Source of the DNA: Candidatus Gastranaerophilales bacterium
GTDB lineage: Bacteria > Cyanobacteriota > Vampirovibrionia > Gastranaerophilales > Gastranaerophilaceae
Direction of reading: 5' to 3'
Assembly: GCA_944324185.1 (NCBI GenBank)
Contig: CALUVI010000016.1
Coordinates: 1-40,934 of the forward strand
Length of the DNA: 40,934 nucleotides
Position numbers and translations under genes: made by a program. This document shows, piece after piece, positions 24,732-33,894 of this stretch (position 1 is its first letter; each line of letters begins with the position of its first letter). The notes below the pieces were generated by a model. It ran no database searches and had not been told where the DNA came from. It saw only the letters and a program-made list of their open reading frames with translations.

Positions 24732-25562
24732 TCACCCCAGCATTGAAACATTTGTTTTGCCGAACTTGGCAGACAAATCATCAATATGGTGAATCAAATA
24801 TACAAAAGGTTCCAAATCTTTTTCATTTAAATCTATGATAGCTCCCCAGTCAGTTCTGGCGTGATGGGCTGCTATCATTTTTGCAACCCGCTTAAATCCG
24901 GCAGTCATGCATATTGAAAATCCGTATTGCGAGTGAGAAATCCATTCTTTTCTAAAGTTTTCATCATAATCTATTAAACCGGATTCCGTATCAACTTTAT
25001 ATTCAAAGATTTTTCCTATATCGTGCAAAAGACAGGCTGCATATACTTCATCGTGGTTAACACGTTGAAAAAATATACTCATATTAACTTCCGCATATTT
25101 CAAACATTCCAGAATATGAACCATAAGCCCGCCTATATAATTGTGATGCATTAGCTTTGCGGCAGGCATAATAAGAATCCTCTCCCTGTTCTTTGTATAA
25201 ATATCTCTGACAAATTCTCTTAATTTTTCATCTTTAATCTTATCTATATATTCACAAATTGCGCCGTACTCTTGCTCCCGCTCTTCTTCATTAAGACCGG
25301 TTTTTGCCTCTTTTATCAGCTCAAGAGCCGATATAAGACAATTATTATATTTCTCGTTAAAAGAACCGGACACTATTCTCAAAAGATTTCCGCACCTGAA
25401 AAGTTTTGAATCCATTCTGTTTAATGCTTCTTCCCACAATATGCAGTTTAGAAGCTCACCGCTCTGTGAATCTTTGAGCTGCAATTTACCCATTTTGCTT
25501 CCTGATTTAGTATCTCCTATAGAGAAAGTAACAACTTCATAAATTATATCGGTGCTAAACAT
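24732..25562 (-). CDS. YhaM-like 3'-5' exoribonuclease (OB-fold plus HD domain)
   Basis: A 276-residue protein with the two-domain layout of YhaM. An N-terminal OB-fold (about 1-85, SGSKMGKLQLKDSQSGELLN) is followed by an HD domain with metal ligands in LMHHNYIGGLMVHILE (His139/140, His149), CLLHDIGKI (His180-Asp181), IAAHHARTDWG (His233/234) and IHHIDDLSAKF (Asp261/262). Family members degrade RNA or single-stranded DNA from the 3' end. It is slightly shorter than the 314-residue Bacillus enzyme because the C-terminus ends soon after the last motif. It is preceded by TATAAT and AGGAGA on its own strand. Confidence 0.87.
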   Translation of the reverse strand: MFSTDIIYEVVTFSIGDTKSGSKMGKLQLKDSQSGELLNCILWEEALNRMDSKLFRCGNLLRIVSGSFNEKYNNCLISALELIKEAKTGLNEEEREQEYGAICEYIDKIKDEKLREFVRDIYTKNRERILIMPAAKLMHHNYIGGLMVHILECLKYAEVNMSIFFQRVNHDEVYAACLLHDIGKIFEYKVDTESGLIDYDENFRKEWISHSQYGFSICMTAGFKRVAKMIAAHHARTDWGAIIDLNEKDLEPFVYLIHHIDDLSAKFGKTNVSMLG

Positions 25563-25600
25563 TCTATTCTCCTGATTGTTTCTTGATTATAGCACAAAAA

Positions 25601-25626
25601 AAGAATTGAATATTGCTTCAATTCTT
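25601..25626 (-). terminator. Terminator of the glycine-zipper protein gene
   Basis: A perfect 10 bp hairpin (aagaattgaa/ttcaattctt, 6-base loop) followed on the minus strand by seven T. It sits between the glycine-zipper gene and the YhaM-like gene, so these are separate transcripts. Confidence 0.85.
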
Positions 25627-25652
25627 CCTTGTTCCTTTCACAAATACAAAGA

Positions 25653-25979
25653 TTAGCTTCTTTTGTCATCTTTGTTTTTGTTGTCCTTATTGACACTTTC
25701 AACAGCATTTCCCAGCATACCGCCGGCGACTCCGCTTGCTGCCGCATAAAGCCCGCAAACAAGAGGTGCAGCAGCTCCGCCGCTGAGAATAGTAACAGCA
25801 CCAAGTCCGATAAGAGCGCCGATACCGACACCCTTTGCGGTTTCATGTGCTTTAAAAGCGACAGTGTCAACCTTTGGAGCAGATTCAGGAACAGTTGTTG
25901 TCATTTTCACATTCCTGTTCCCCTTCATTTTTGAGACAGCACGAGCCGGCTCATAATTTCGGATAGCAGAGATTTTCAT
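25653..25979 (-). CDS. Small protein with a glycine-zipper membrane segment
   Basis: A 108-residue protein. The N-terminal 50 residues are polar and contain VDTVAFKAHETAKG, which resembles the VxFKG motif seen near the start of other proteins in this window. Residues 50-95 are a Gly/Ala-rich double hydrophobic hairpin (GVGIGALIGLGAVTILSGGA, then LVCGLYAAASGVAGGMLG) of the glycine-zipper type. The tail is Lys/Asn/Asp-rich. I start at 25979 (MKISAIRN) with AAGG upstream. Probably membrane-associated; function unknown. Confidence 0.65.
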   Translation of the reverse strand: MKISAIRNYEPARAVSKMKGNRNVKMTTTVPESAPKVDTVAFKAHETAKGVGIGALIGLGAVTILSGGAAAPLVCGLYAAASGVAGGMLGNAVESVNKDNKNKDDKRS

Positions 25980-26129
25980 AACCTTACCCTCTTTTATAAC
26001 ACACCCTAGCACATTACTATAAATATAAGAATTTGTCAATACTTTCTACATGATTTTTTACATTAGAACACATTTTTATACAGTTGGAGAATATATTTTT
26101 TCTTTAAATTATCTATTATAAATATTGCT

Positions 26130-27707
26130 ATGATATATAATTACAACGAAGATTACCAGTACGACAGCTGTGTTTCGCAAGGAGTTTGTTCGGTTAATCC
26201 CAGAACATCTTCTTTGCAGGAAGTGCTGATTCTATATTTAAAACTTGCGTCTTATTATGCTCTAAAACTCTATGAAAACGGAGTAAACGATGAAGACACC
26301 AGAAAAATGATATTGAATACTATATCGGTTCTAGTTTCAAACTTTGAATTTTCCGAAAAAGATTTCAAAGTTTTAACCGGCGGATTTAATAAAATACTGC
26401 CGTCTCTCATAAAAAAATATGAAGAAACTTGTAAAAACAATAATATTGTACCGGAATGCCTGAAATCCATTTTAAAATTTAAACAGAGCTCGGATATCGT
26501 AAAATCAATAAGATTTGGAGAGAAAGAATTTTTAAAGGAAGCCAAATCTCTTAGTCCGGAAACAAGAGACCTGTATAAAATACTTTTTGTACTCGCTAAA
26601 AGTATTTGCATAAATGTACTTGATCTGGAAAGTTTTGATATTGAAGACAGTGACGGATATATTTCCATTCTTAGACTGTTAAACACACTTAACACCGGTA
26701 AGAATGATACAGAAGGTCTCAAAAAAATCATAGAAGAAATCTCTGTTAAAGATAATAAATTAATGGAGACACTTCAAAACGCAAAAGAAGAGCGTTACGG
26801 AAAACAGCGCTTATGCGAAGTCTCATACACCACAACACCGGGTAAAGCTGTCCTTGTTGTCGGCTCTAATATCAGAGAATTAGAAGATATTCTTGAAGCA
26901 TTAAAAGATAAGAATATTGATGTTTATACTCACGACGAGATGATTCTTGCAAATACATTCCCGAAGTTTGGGGAATATAAACATTTGAAAGGACAATTCG
27001 GTCAGGGAATAGAAAACTGCCTGCTAGATTTTGCAACATTTCCCGGACCTATTGTACTTACCAGACATTCTTTATATAACGTAAAGCATCTGTACAGAGG
27101 GCTTTTGTATACTACTGATTTCGCTACTTCTAAAGGAGTTATTCCTGTAAAAAACAGAGATTTTTCCGGTGTAATTGAAGCGGCACAGAATGCAAAGGGA
27201 TTTAAGAGAGGTCGACAGTGCGAAACCGTAAACGTAGGATATGATTATGAAAAGCTTATGGAGAGAATAAAGCTTTACGAAGGCAAGTATAAGCAGGTTT
27301 TTGTAATCGGACTCGGAGCTTATACGATGGAACAAAAAGCTTATTTTGAGAAACTGCTTGCAAAAACTCCGGAAGATATTCTTGTCATTTCTCTTTCGTA
27401 TTGTATTCAAAGAGAAAATATAATATGCCTTAACGCCTGTTTTGACGCATTTGCCCTGACAAAAATCGCATCCTCTCTGACCAATGAGTTATCAATTCCG
27501 ATCTCGGTATTTTTCCCTAAATGTGACAGACACTCTATTTCACAAATGATTTATCTGAACCAAAAGCCGGATATAACTATTTACGCAGGGAAATGTACAC
27601 CAATTATGTTAAATCCGAACATGATGATAACATTAAAAAAGGTTTTTAATATTAATACCCTTACATCGGTCAAAAAAGATCTGGATAAGATTGTTAACAG
27701 AGAATAA
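26130..27707 (+). CDS. Hybrid-cluster-protein (Hcp) homologue with most cluster ligands lost
   Basis: Hcp enzymes reduce NO or hydroxylamine at a hybrid Fe-S-O cluster. This 525-residue protein follows Hcp along its length: DSCVSQGVCSVNPRTSSLQE (residues 12-31) matches the N-terminal Cys motif; NIDVYTHDEM matches IDVYTHGEM; FPGPIVLTRHSLYNVKHLY matches the GPILMTTNC region. The hybrid-cluster positions mostly differ. The GHDxRD His is Ser (VGSNIRELED), the TTNC Cys is gone (TRHS), the GGCDG Cys is gone (IGLGAY) and the WYEQKA Glu/Lys are not evident (FPKCDRHS). One or two C-terminal Cys remain. It may bind only a simpler cluster or none. The first CxxC of the N-terminal site is also absent. 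The reading frame is intact, so it is probably a functional, diverged protein. Confidence 0.75.
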   Translation: MIYNYNEDYQYDSCVSQGVCSVNPRTSSLQEVLILYLKLASYYALKLYENGVNDEDTRKMILNTISVLVSNFEFSEKDFKVLTGGFNKILPSLIKKYEETCKNNNIVPECLKSILKFKQSSDIVKSIRFGEKEFLKEAKSLSPETRDLYKILFVLAKSICINVLDLESFDIEDSDGYISILRLLNTLNTGKNDTEGLKKIIEEISVKDNKLMETLQNAKEERYGKQRLCEVSYTTTPGKAVLVVGSNIRELEDILEALKDKNIDVYTHDEMILANTFPKFGEYKHLKGQFGQGIENCLLDFATFPGPIVLTRHSLYNVKHLYRGLLYTTDFATSKGVIPVKNRDFSGVIEAAQNAKGFKRGRQCETVNVGYDYEKLMERIKLYEGKYKQVFVIGLGAYTMEQKAYFEKLLAKTPEDILVISLSYCIQRENIICLNACFDAFALTKIASSLTNELSIPISVFFPKCDRHSISQMIYLNQKPDITIYAGKCTPIMLNPNMMITLKKVFNINTLTSVKKDLDKIVNRE

Positions 27708-27732
27708 AGTTTCTTATCAATCCCGGTACGGT

Positions 27733-27758
27733 ACGGAAAGTTTTCCGTTAGGCTTTTT
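27733..27758 (+). terminator. Terminator of the Hcp-like gene
   Basis: Hairpin acggaaa/tttccgt (27733-27739/27742-27748) then taggcttttttg. It overlaps the stop codon of the convergent large protein gene. Confidence 0.7.
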
Positions 27759-29736
27759 TGTTTACCTGTCTCTTTACTTTTCCATACTGCTGAATTTTAG
27801 ATTCATAGAGATGGTTATAATATTTTCTTGCATCTCTTGCACGGTATTGCGGATTTGTTTTTTTCTCCTGTTGAATTTTTGCCTCTGCTTTTCTAATCAT
27901 TGAGATAATGTCTTTCACCTCAAACATACGGGTATTATCAACATTGCGCTTCTTGAGCAAATAGTTTACATACTTTTTATTATTGCCGTTAACCAGTAAA
28001 TAAAGGTCTAACACATCTTTGTTTGAAGAATTTATGCGGTATTTGCCCGCTGCCCTGTCAGTTTTTCTTGTATCGGCTATTGATGAGAAAATCTCAGGCA
28101 GTATGCCGAGACGGATTTTTGTTGCATAAGCTCCAAATGCATCCTGTTGTTTTGCGTATGTTTTAGGTCCCAATTTTGATGAGATGATTTCAAAAATATT
28201 CTTTTTGATTTCTTCCTTATTTGCTTTCTTTTTCGCCGCAAGCATGGGTTGCTTTTCTACAGCCGAAATTTCTGACTCATAAACTTCCCGCATCTTTTTA
28301 TCCGGAGCCTCTATTACATTAATGTCTTTAGATTCTGCTTTCTGAACTTTTTTTACGGTTTCAGCCGGCTGCATAATTATTTCAGGTTCTGTTTTGATTA
28401 TTTCAATTTCAGGTTCAAATGCCGCGGACGCAGATTTAACAGCGGAAACTCCACGATTTTCCACCTTTCTGTATTCAAGAATTTTAATATCATTAATAAT
28501 TTTTCTAACAAGTTTTCTTAGCACGGATTCCTTTTTTTGATATCCGTATTTTATTGCATCTTTTTTTCTTTCTCTTGTCATTTCGGTTTCAAAGAACGGA
28601 TTCTCCAACTCATTTTTTAATGTTTCAATCCTTTCCCGACCGTGAGTTTGTTTAATAATATTTTTTGCATTATGACTGAATATCGCAAGTTTTTGGGCAG
28701 GAATTAACTTGAGTATTTCATTCATACTGTTAATTGAGATAATGTCATAGACAGAATTATCTACAAAATCCTGCATAAATTTTCTTGCATATTTATCATT
28801 ATCTAAAGTGTCATATAATTTTTTTAATTCATTAAACTGTTTAACCTGCAGTTCATTATCTTTATGGGGAACTCTTATTCTTCCCAGAATCTTTAAAATA
28901 GCTATACGCATATTAATATTTTTTTCATTACAAGTTTTGAATATATCAAACAAAGTAGTATCAGCACCCATCTGTAAAAGAGGCTTATCTATATAAAAAT
29001 GAGTAGCAATATATTCAAGGAACTGCCGTCCTGCTTTAGAATAATTTTCTACAAAATTATCCGCATTGAAAATCTCTGTATCAGGTAGTAAAAATTCTTT
29101 ATGTAAATTTTTGTTTATATATAAAATATCATATTTTTTACGGTCATAAGTTCCGTTTGTAACCATTTCATCAAGATTTTTTACAACATCTTTATTATCC
29201 CGGTTTAGTTTCAAATAAGATTTGTATTTGGAGTAATTCTTCATGTATTCTTTAATGTTTGACGATTCAAGAAGTTCAGGAATCATACCTCTGTAAACAT
29301 TATTATGATATGACAAAACTTCACGGTTAATTCTATTTGCGAAATTAACACGTTTTGATTTATTACCCGCAACTGCAAAGATTCTGTACAGTTCCGCAAG
29401 AGTGCCGGTAAAATTCGTGGTTAAATCGTTGTGTGCATTCTCCGGAGACTTTATCATTTTATATATTTTATTAACCAGCTGCGAATCTTCTTTTATATCC
29501 GCTTTTCGATAATAGTTATCTTTATTATACCTGTCGCTTAAGTTTCTAAAGAAACGGACTCTTCTATCCGAAGCATTTTTTGTCAGATTAATAATATCTT
29601 TTCTGTCCTGCTGCAAAATTGCAGAAATAATTTCTGCGCTGTGCTTTCTTTCTATTATTGCAGCTTTACTTAAAATACCAAAACCTTTAAATTGTACATT
29701 ATCAGATACGCTATTTATATTGTTAATTGAATTCAT
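27748..29736 (-). CDS. Large uncharacterised helical protein with N-terminal VxFKG motif
   Basis: A 662-residue, Lys/Asn-rich, mostly helical protein. The N-terminus MNSINNINSVSDNVQFKGFG carries the VxFKG motif shared with the gene at 33957. No signal peptide, membrane helix or catalytic motif is recognisable. A Glu/Lys/Pro-rich low-complexity linker (about 445-515) divides a long N-terminal helical region from a C-terminal region (SSKLGPKTYAKQQDAFGAYA onward) that ends in a basic tail. I start at the ATG at 29736 because AAGGCAAGGG lies upstream; the longer frame would begin with GTG. Length and composition suggest a structural or effector-like protein, but nothing proves it. Confidence 0.65.
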   Translation of the reverse strand: MNSINNINSVSDNVQFKGFGILSKAAIIERKHSAEIISAILQQDRKDIINLTKNASDRRVRFFRNLSDRYNKDNYYRKADIKEDSQLVNKIYKMIKSPENAHNDLTTNFTGTLAELYRIFAVAGNKSKRVNFANRINREVLSYHNNVYRGMIPELLESSNIKEYMKNYSKYKSYLKLNRDNKDVVKNLDEMVTNGTYDRKKYDILYINKNLHKEFLLPDTEIFNADNFVENYSKAGRQFLEYIATHFYIDKPLLQMGADTTLFDIFKTCNEKNINMRIAILKILGRIRVPHKDNELQVKQFNELKKLYDTLDNDKYARKFMQDFVDNSVYDIISINSMNEILKLIPAQKLAIFSHNAKNIIKQTHGRERIETLKNELENPFFETEMTRERKKDAIKYGYQKKESVLRKLVRKIINDIKILEYRKVENRGVSAVKSASAAFEPEIEIIKTEPEIIMQPAETVKKVQKAESKDINVIEAPDKKMREVYESEISAVEKQPMLAAKKKANKEEIKKNIFEIISSKLGPKTYAKQQDAFGAYATKIRLGILPEIFSSIADTRKTDRAAGKYRINSSNKDVLDLYLLVNGNNKKYVNYLLKKRNVDNTRMFEVKDIISMIRKAEAKIQQEKKTNPQYRARDARKYYNHLYESKIQQYGKVKRQVNKKA

Positions 29737-29816
29737 TTTATATACCCTTGCCTTTAACTGTTTTATTTTCACTAAAACACGTAAATAGATATTTTGCTAT
29801 TTAATTTTGCAAAAAT

Positions 29817-30839
29817 TTACAAATTGTTTAAATAATTAATACAAGCTTTTTCAGATGTGTAGTTTAAAATTGTTGAATAAGTATTTTTAAGTATTTCATT
29901 TTGATTTTTGAAATTAATTATATTATCTATTATTCCGGCTTTCCAGAAATATCCGTTCTCCCCGTCTTTAATTATCCCACATACACCGTCTCTTTCCGTA
30001 CAAACGGTAATACATCCTGATGCCATTGCTTCAAGATACACCATTCCAAAAGTTTCATTCACGCTCGGAAGCGCAAAAATATCGGATTTTCTCATCTCTT
30101 CCAAAACTTTTTCATGTTCAAGCCAGCCTAAAAACCGCGTTTTTGAAGAGAGTTTTTTTAAATTCTTCAATTCCCTCCCATCTCCGATGATTGTCAAATC
30201 AACATCAAGTTTTTCACACTCTTTTATAACTTTATCCACATTTTTCCGCTTAATGAGATTTGCGCAGGTAAGAACTTTGACTTTCCCCTCCGGCTTCCAT
30301 TCCCTTTTTACGATTGCAGAGTCAACGCCTGAAAAACAAACGAAAGTTTTTCCCTCAAATTCCGGATAGAGTTTCAGAAATTTCTTTTTTATGACCTCCG
30401 AGCGGCATGCAATTTTTTCGGCATTTCTGTAAGCACGCTCAAGTTCCGGCTTAAAATAAATTGAATACAGCGGATTTGTCAAAACTTCCAGATCAGAGAC
30501 ATGAACTCCTGCCGTGAATTTTAACCCGAGCCTGTTTGCAAAGATAATTCCGGAGGGCATGTGTGCAACAACTTTATCCGGCTTAAATTCCGTCTTTATT
30601 TTTTCCCTTATGTTTCCCCAAAACGGCAAAAAATAGTTAATATTTTCAACATTTTCATAAATTCCGCTTTTATAGAAAGGTTTTTTTCTTATAAACGAAT
30701 TGAAAATAAAATTCGGCTTGATGACTTTAACCTCATGCCCGAGTTTTTCCCACCCCCGGACAAAATTCAAAATAGTCCGCGGTGTAAATTTTTCATCCTC
30801 ATCTACCGGATACAAATCTGTAATAACAAGAATTTTCAT
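29817..30839 (-). CDS. Glycosyltransferase family 4 protein
   Basis: A retaining GT-B glycosyltransferase of 340 residues. The N-terminal acceptor lobe starts MKILVITDLYPVDEDEKFTP and has the expected GWEKLGHEVKVIKP. The donor lobe contains KVLTCANLIKRKNVDKVIKE and LTIIGDGRELKNLK. The diagnostic motif SDIFALPSVNETFGMVYLEA carries the donor-binding Glu (ExFGxxxxEA). GVCGIIKDGENGYFW is the closing strand. It starts on the last base of the upstream permease gene, so the two are translationally linked. The product is probably a cell-surface or exported saccharide; donor and acceptor are unknown. Confidence 0.93.
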   Translation of the reverse strand: MKILVITDLYPVDEDEKFTPRTILNFVRGWEKLGHEVKVIKPNFIFNSFIRKKPFYKSGIYENVENINYFLPFWGNIREKIKTEFKPDKVVAHMPSGIIFANRLGLKFTAGVHVSDLEVLTNPLYSIYFKPELERAYRNAEKIACRSEVIKKKFLKLYPEFEGKTFVCFSGVDSAIVKREWKPEGKVKVLTCANLIKRKNVDKVIKECEKLDVDLTIIGDGRELKNLKKLSSKTRFLGWLEHEKVLEEMRKSDIFALPSVNETFGMVYLEAMASGCITVCTERDGVCGIIKDGENGYFWKAGIIDNIINFKNQNEILKNTYSTILNYTSEKACINYLNNL

Positions 30840-31711
30840 CAGATATCGCTGTATTTGTTCCTTTCAAAACACAAAATATTAATCAGTGAAAATAACATTA
30901 CAACAACAAGCAGGACAACAGCAAGCGCGGATGCGTACCCCAGATCAAGATTCTCAAACGCCCTTTCATAAATATAATAAACAATTGTTTTGGTGGAATT
31001 CAAAGGACCGCCTTTTGTCATAACATAAATTTCCGCAAAAACTTTCATGGCGGAAATCGTGCTTATTGTTGATACAAGCGCAATTGTAGGCATTATATGC
31101 GGAACAGTTACGGTCAGATGTTTGGTGAGAAAATTCGCCCCGTCAATGTCGCACGCCTCATAAAGTTCCTGCGGAACACCCATAAGAGAGGCAAGATAAA
31201 TCATCATATAATACCCGATACCTTTCCAGATAGTAACAACCGCAACGGAAAAAAGCGCCCAGTTGGTATCCACAAGCCAGCCTACCGGTTTAATATTGAA
31301 CAAAGACAAAACATAATTTAAGACTCCCTGATTTGCGTAAAGCCATTTGAAAGCAATTGCCGCAACAACTATCGATACAATTACCGGAAGATAGAGAAGA
31401 ATCTTGTAAAGAGTTAACCCTCTGATTTTCCGGTTAATTAGAATTGCAAGAAACAGAGGAAAAATTACCAGAAAAGGAACTGCAATAATCAGGTACAAAA
31501 ATGTATTAAACATGACCTTATAAAATACAGGCTCCTTAAAAAGTTTTATATAGTTATCAACACCGCAGAACGACGGATGATAAAGACTTGATGAATAATC
31601 AAAAAAGCTCAGCCCGAAAGTTTGAAAAAACGGTATAAAAAAGAAAACCATTAATACTGCAAGTGCAGGAATCAAAAACAAATACGGCGTATATTTTTTA
31701 TAATAATTCAT
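30839..31711 (-). CDS. Sugar ABC transporter permease (MalF/UgpA type)
   Basis: Inner-membrane subunit of a carbohydrate importer. The 290 residues have six transmembrane helices and the EAA coupling loop EACDIDGANFLTKHLTVTVP (about 190-210) that contacts the ATPase. The N-terminus MNYYKKYTPYLFLIPALAVL and FDYSSSLYHPSFCGVDNYIKL are typical of MalF-like permeases. Neither the second permease, the binding protein nor the ATPase is adjacent. Instead it is fused by a one-base overlap to a glycosyltransferase gene. It either works with components encoded elsewhere or is a remnant of a dispersed operon. The frame is intact. Confidence 0.9.
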   Translation of the reverse strand: MNYYKKYTPYLFLIPALAVLMVFFFIPFFQTFGLSFFDYSSSLYHPSFCGVDNYIKLFKEPVFYKVMFNTFLYLIIAVPFLVIFPLFLAILINRKIRGLTLYKILLYLPVIVSIVVAAIAFKWLYANQGVLNYVLSLFNIKPVGWLVDTNWALFSVAVVTIWKGIGYYMMIYLASLMGVPQELYEACDIDGANFLTKHLTVTVPHIMPTIALVSTISTISAMKVFAEIYVMTKGGPLNSTKTIVYYIYERAFENLDLGYASALAVVLLVVVMLFSLINILCFERNKYSDI

Positions 31712-31800
31712 AAACTGATTATCTCATCGGAACCGTTTCCGGTCAATACTTTCTACCGGAAACAGGTAATGTCTGTTTTATATTATATACTTTTCAAAAA

Positions 31801-33633
31801 TTACAAAAGATTATAAATTTTATTATATCTTTCTATAATTTTAAACGTCCATCCGGAATCGTACTCCATAGCGTTTTTTATAAGCAAATTCCAGCTTCCT
31901 TCATTTTGATTATACATATTTAGAGCTTTTTGTACTGTCAAATAAAAGTCATTAAACACATCCTGATTTTTGTTATTCTGTGTCTTAAAACCGCATCCGC
32001 GGGTCATATCATCAAAAATATCATATATTGTGTCGTTATATATACCAAATCTTGAAGCAACAGGAACACATCCGTATTTCATTGCGGTATAATGACCGTA
32101 CCCGGTCGGATTTTCTTTTGCCGGAAACAGAGCAATATCTGCCGCGGCATAGAATTGCGGCTGATTTACATTTCCGTCTATAAACATCCATCTGCCGTCA
32201 AGACTCTTGTTTTTTTCAAGAAACTCCACCCAGGAAACCACATGCGGATTTTCAAGTCCTGAAGGAATATTTACAATAATCTGAACATTTTGATGCAAAT
32301 TGAGGAGGTTAAGCAAAACCGCAAGCCCAATATCTGCACCGGTTGAAAATATATCCGAAGAAAATTTTGAAAAAATAAGAGGCGCATCAACAGACGAATC
32401 CAGAAAGCCGCGAATGGTGTAATTTTTATCTGCAAATAGTTTAGAGCTTATAAAATTAATTTTTACCCTTGCACTTGAGAATTCCCGTACAACAAAATTT
32501 TTGTTCCTGACTCTGTAATCACGAAAGTTTTCGGCAGTAAAATCCTGTATAATTTCAGCCGGTTCCGCTTTGTGACCATATAGAACGTATGTGCTTTTGC
32601 TTTTTGTTTTTACAATGCTGTTATAGAATTTTCCGGATAATTCCGGTTTTGTTAAAAGATCTTTATAATAAGTCTTAGAAACAGCAATCCAGCAATTAGT
32701 ATTTTTGAGCGTATAAGAAATCGGATTATAAACCAAATCATCTTCTATCATCATCTGTGGGAATAATTTTTGAATCTGCAAATTTAATTGTTTTATCTCG
32801 GATTTATAATTCACAATCTCATCATCGCCGGCATTACTGAACTGTTCATAATTTCCGCAAATAAACTCAAGAGCTTCATCCGGATTATCCGAACTTTTAG
32901 GAAGCGCACAAAGTGAAGCTATTCCCTTTTTTACAATTTTATTTTTAAGCAGCTTTTTTAAAATTTTTTCATCTGCAAAATTAATTACAGCCCGGAAAGA
33001 ATCTGTTTTTAGATTATTAAAATCCGTAAAATCCTGTATAACCTGCATAATCTTTATCCTGAGCGGATAAGCCGGTTCAAACTCCGCTCCGAAAAAGAAC
33101 GGTAGATTGTCCGCCTGTACAATATCAGGGTCAAGTTCTTTTATAACAAGCCGTGCCGCTTTCATAAAAGGTGCAAGGAAACCGAAATCCGAACGTTTTT
33201 TCCCCGCAAAAGTCTCCGAATACAATCCGAAGATTTCCACATGCTCAACCGGTTCTTCTATTCTGTATAAAGAAGCACTATGCATTCTATTTTGCATAAA
33301 GAAGCTGACATCTTTTTCTAAATCTTCAAGCCCTTCAATGTTATCGATCGGAACAAGAACTTTTATAATTTTATCCGGATATTGCTGCCTGAAAGCAGAT
33401 ATAAAGTCCAGAGGAGGCTCTTTAACAGTAAGATAAATAATTTCTTTAAGCTCGTTCTCCTTTTTGGCAGAAGAAAAAATAGAAAAGCGTCTTCTTAAGA
33501 AGCGAAAATATAATTTAAAATTATGAACCAATACGCTGTCTTTAAAACTCTCTTCAGTAATTTTGTTTTCAGAAGAACTGTATATTGCGTCCAGTTCATC
33601 TGTATGATTTTCTTTGTCTTTGTTCTCTTCCAT
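31801..33633 (-). CDS. GT5-like (glycogen/starch synthase-type) glycosyltransferase, divergent
   Basis: A 610-residue protein whose C-terminal lobe looks like a glycogen synthase: GADIGLAVLLNLLN, QFYAAADIALFPAKENPTGY, GHYTAMKYGCVPVASRFGIY and the terminal AMEYDSGWTFKIIERYNKIY, which matches the synthase ending. The middle shows VEIFGLYSETFAGKK and VIQDFTDFNNL, in the positions of the synthase N-lobe. The ADP-glucose-binding KxGG motif near the N-terminus is not visible. About 80 N-terminal residues are an acidic extension. The ATG at 33633 is preferred; a longer frame would need TTG. It may be an altered synthase or an inactive regulator. It lies 89 bases downstream of nothing obvious and precedes the permease gene by 89 bases. 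Confidence 0.7.
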   Translation of the reverse strand: MEENKDKENHTDELDAIYSSSENKITEESFKDSVLVHNFKLYFRFLRRRFSIFSSAKKENELKEIIYLTVKEPPLDFISAFRQQYPDKIIKVLVPIDNIEGLEDLEKDVSFFMQNRMHSASLYRIEEPVEHVEIFGLYSETFAGKKRSDFGFLAPFMKAARLVIKELDPDIVQADNLPFFFGAEFEPAYPLRIKIMQVIQDFTDFNNLKTDSFRAVINFADEKILKKLLKNKIVKKGIASLCALPKSSDNPDEALEFICGNYEQFSNAGDDEIVNYKSEIKQLNLQIQKLFPQMMIEDDLVYNPISYTLKNTNCWIAVSKTYYKDLLTKPELSGKFYNSIVKTKSKSTYVLYGHKAEPAEIIQDFTAENFRDYRVRNKNFVVREFSSARVKINFISSKLFADKNYTIRGFLDSSVDAPLIFSKFSSDIFSTGADIGLAVLLNLLNLHQNVQIIVNIPSGLENPHVVSWVEFLEKNKSLDGRWMFIDGNVNQPQFYAAADIALFPAKENPTGYGHYTAMKYGCVPVASRFGIYNDTIYDIFDDMTRGCGFKTQNNKNQDVFNDFYLTVQKALNMYNQNEGSWNLLIKNAMEYDSGWTFKIIERYNKIYNLL

Positions 33634-33734
33634 AGGCTTTAATGTATTATAACTGAATGATTTGAAACAAGTCAACAATCATTTGGATTATTAACACTTT
33701 ATAACTGCTTTCAAATAATATAGATATATGGCTA

Positions 33735-33764
33735 TTGACAAGTGTAAACATATAGAGGTATACT
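33735..33764 (+). promoter_or_regulatory. Strong promoter of the mini-ORF/small RNA unit
   Basis: TTGACA (33735-33740), an 18-base spacer and TATACT (33759-33764), among the best sigma-70 matches in the window. Transcription would start near 33771, three bases before an ATG. Confidence 0.75.
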
Positions 33765-33773
33765 CTAATTACT

Positions 33774-33848
33774 ATGAGAAGCATACTATTTGGATTAACA
33801 AACAATTCATCCTCCTCCTGCTCCAAGTTTCAATCGGGACTTGAGTAG
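33774..33848 (+). CDS. Possible 24-residue Ser-rich leader peptide
   Basis: An open frame starting MRSILFGLTN and containing NSSSSCSK: four consecutive Ser codons, Cys, then Ser. The predicted transcript starts three bases before its ATG, so translation would be leaderless; there is no Shine-Dalgarno sequence. It ends 46 bases before the terminator arm, over the cgggactt segment that competes with the terminator. This is the spacing of an amino-acid leader peptide. It may instead be chance within a non-coding RNA. Confidence 0.35.
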   Translation: MRSILFGLTNNSSSSCSKFQSGLE

Positions 33849-33894
33849 TTTTGGTATGTAGTTTTCGTATATAACAAAATTTGTAATATAAAAA

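Noticed and set aside
25544-25870. 108-residue minus-strand frame
   Set aside because: Out-of-frame overlap with the glycine-zipper gene, its terminator and the start of the YhaM-like gene.
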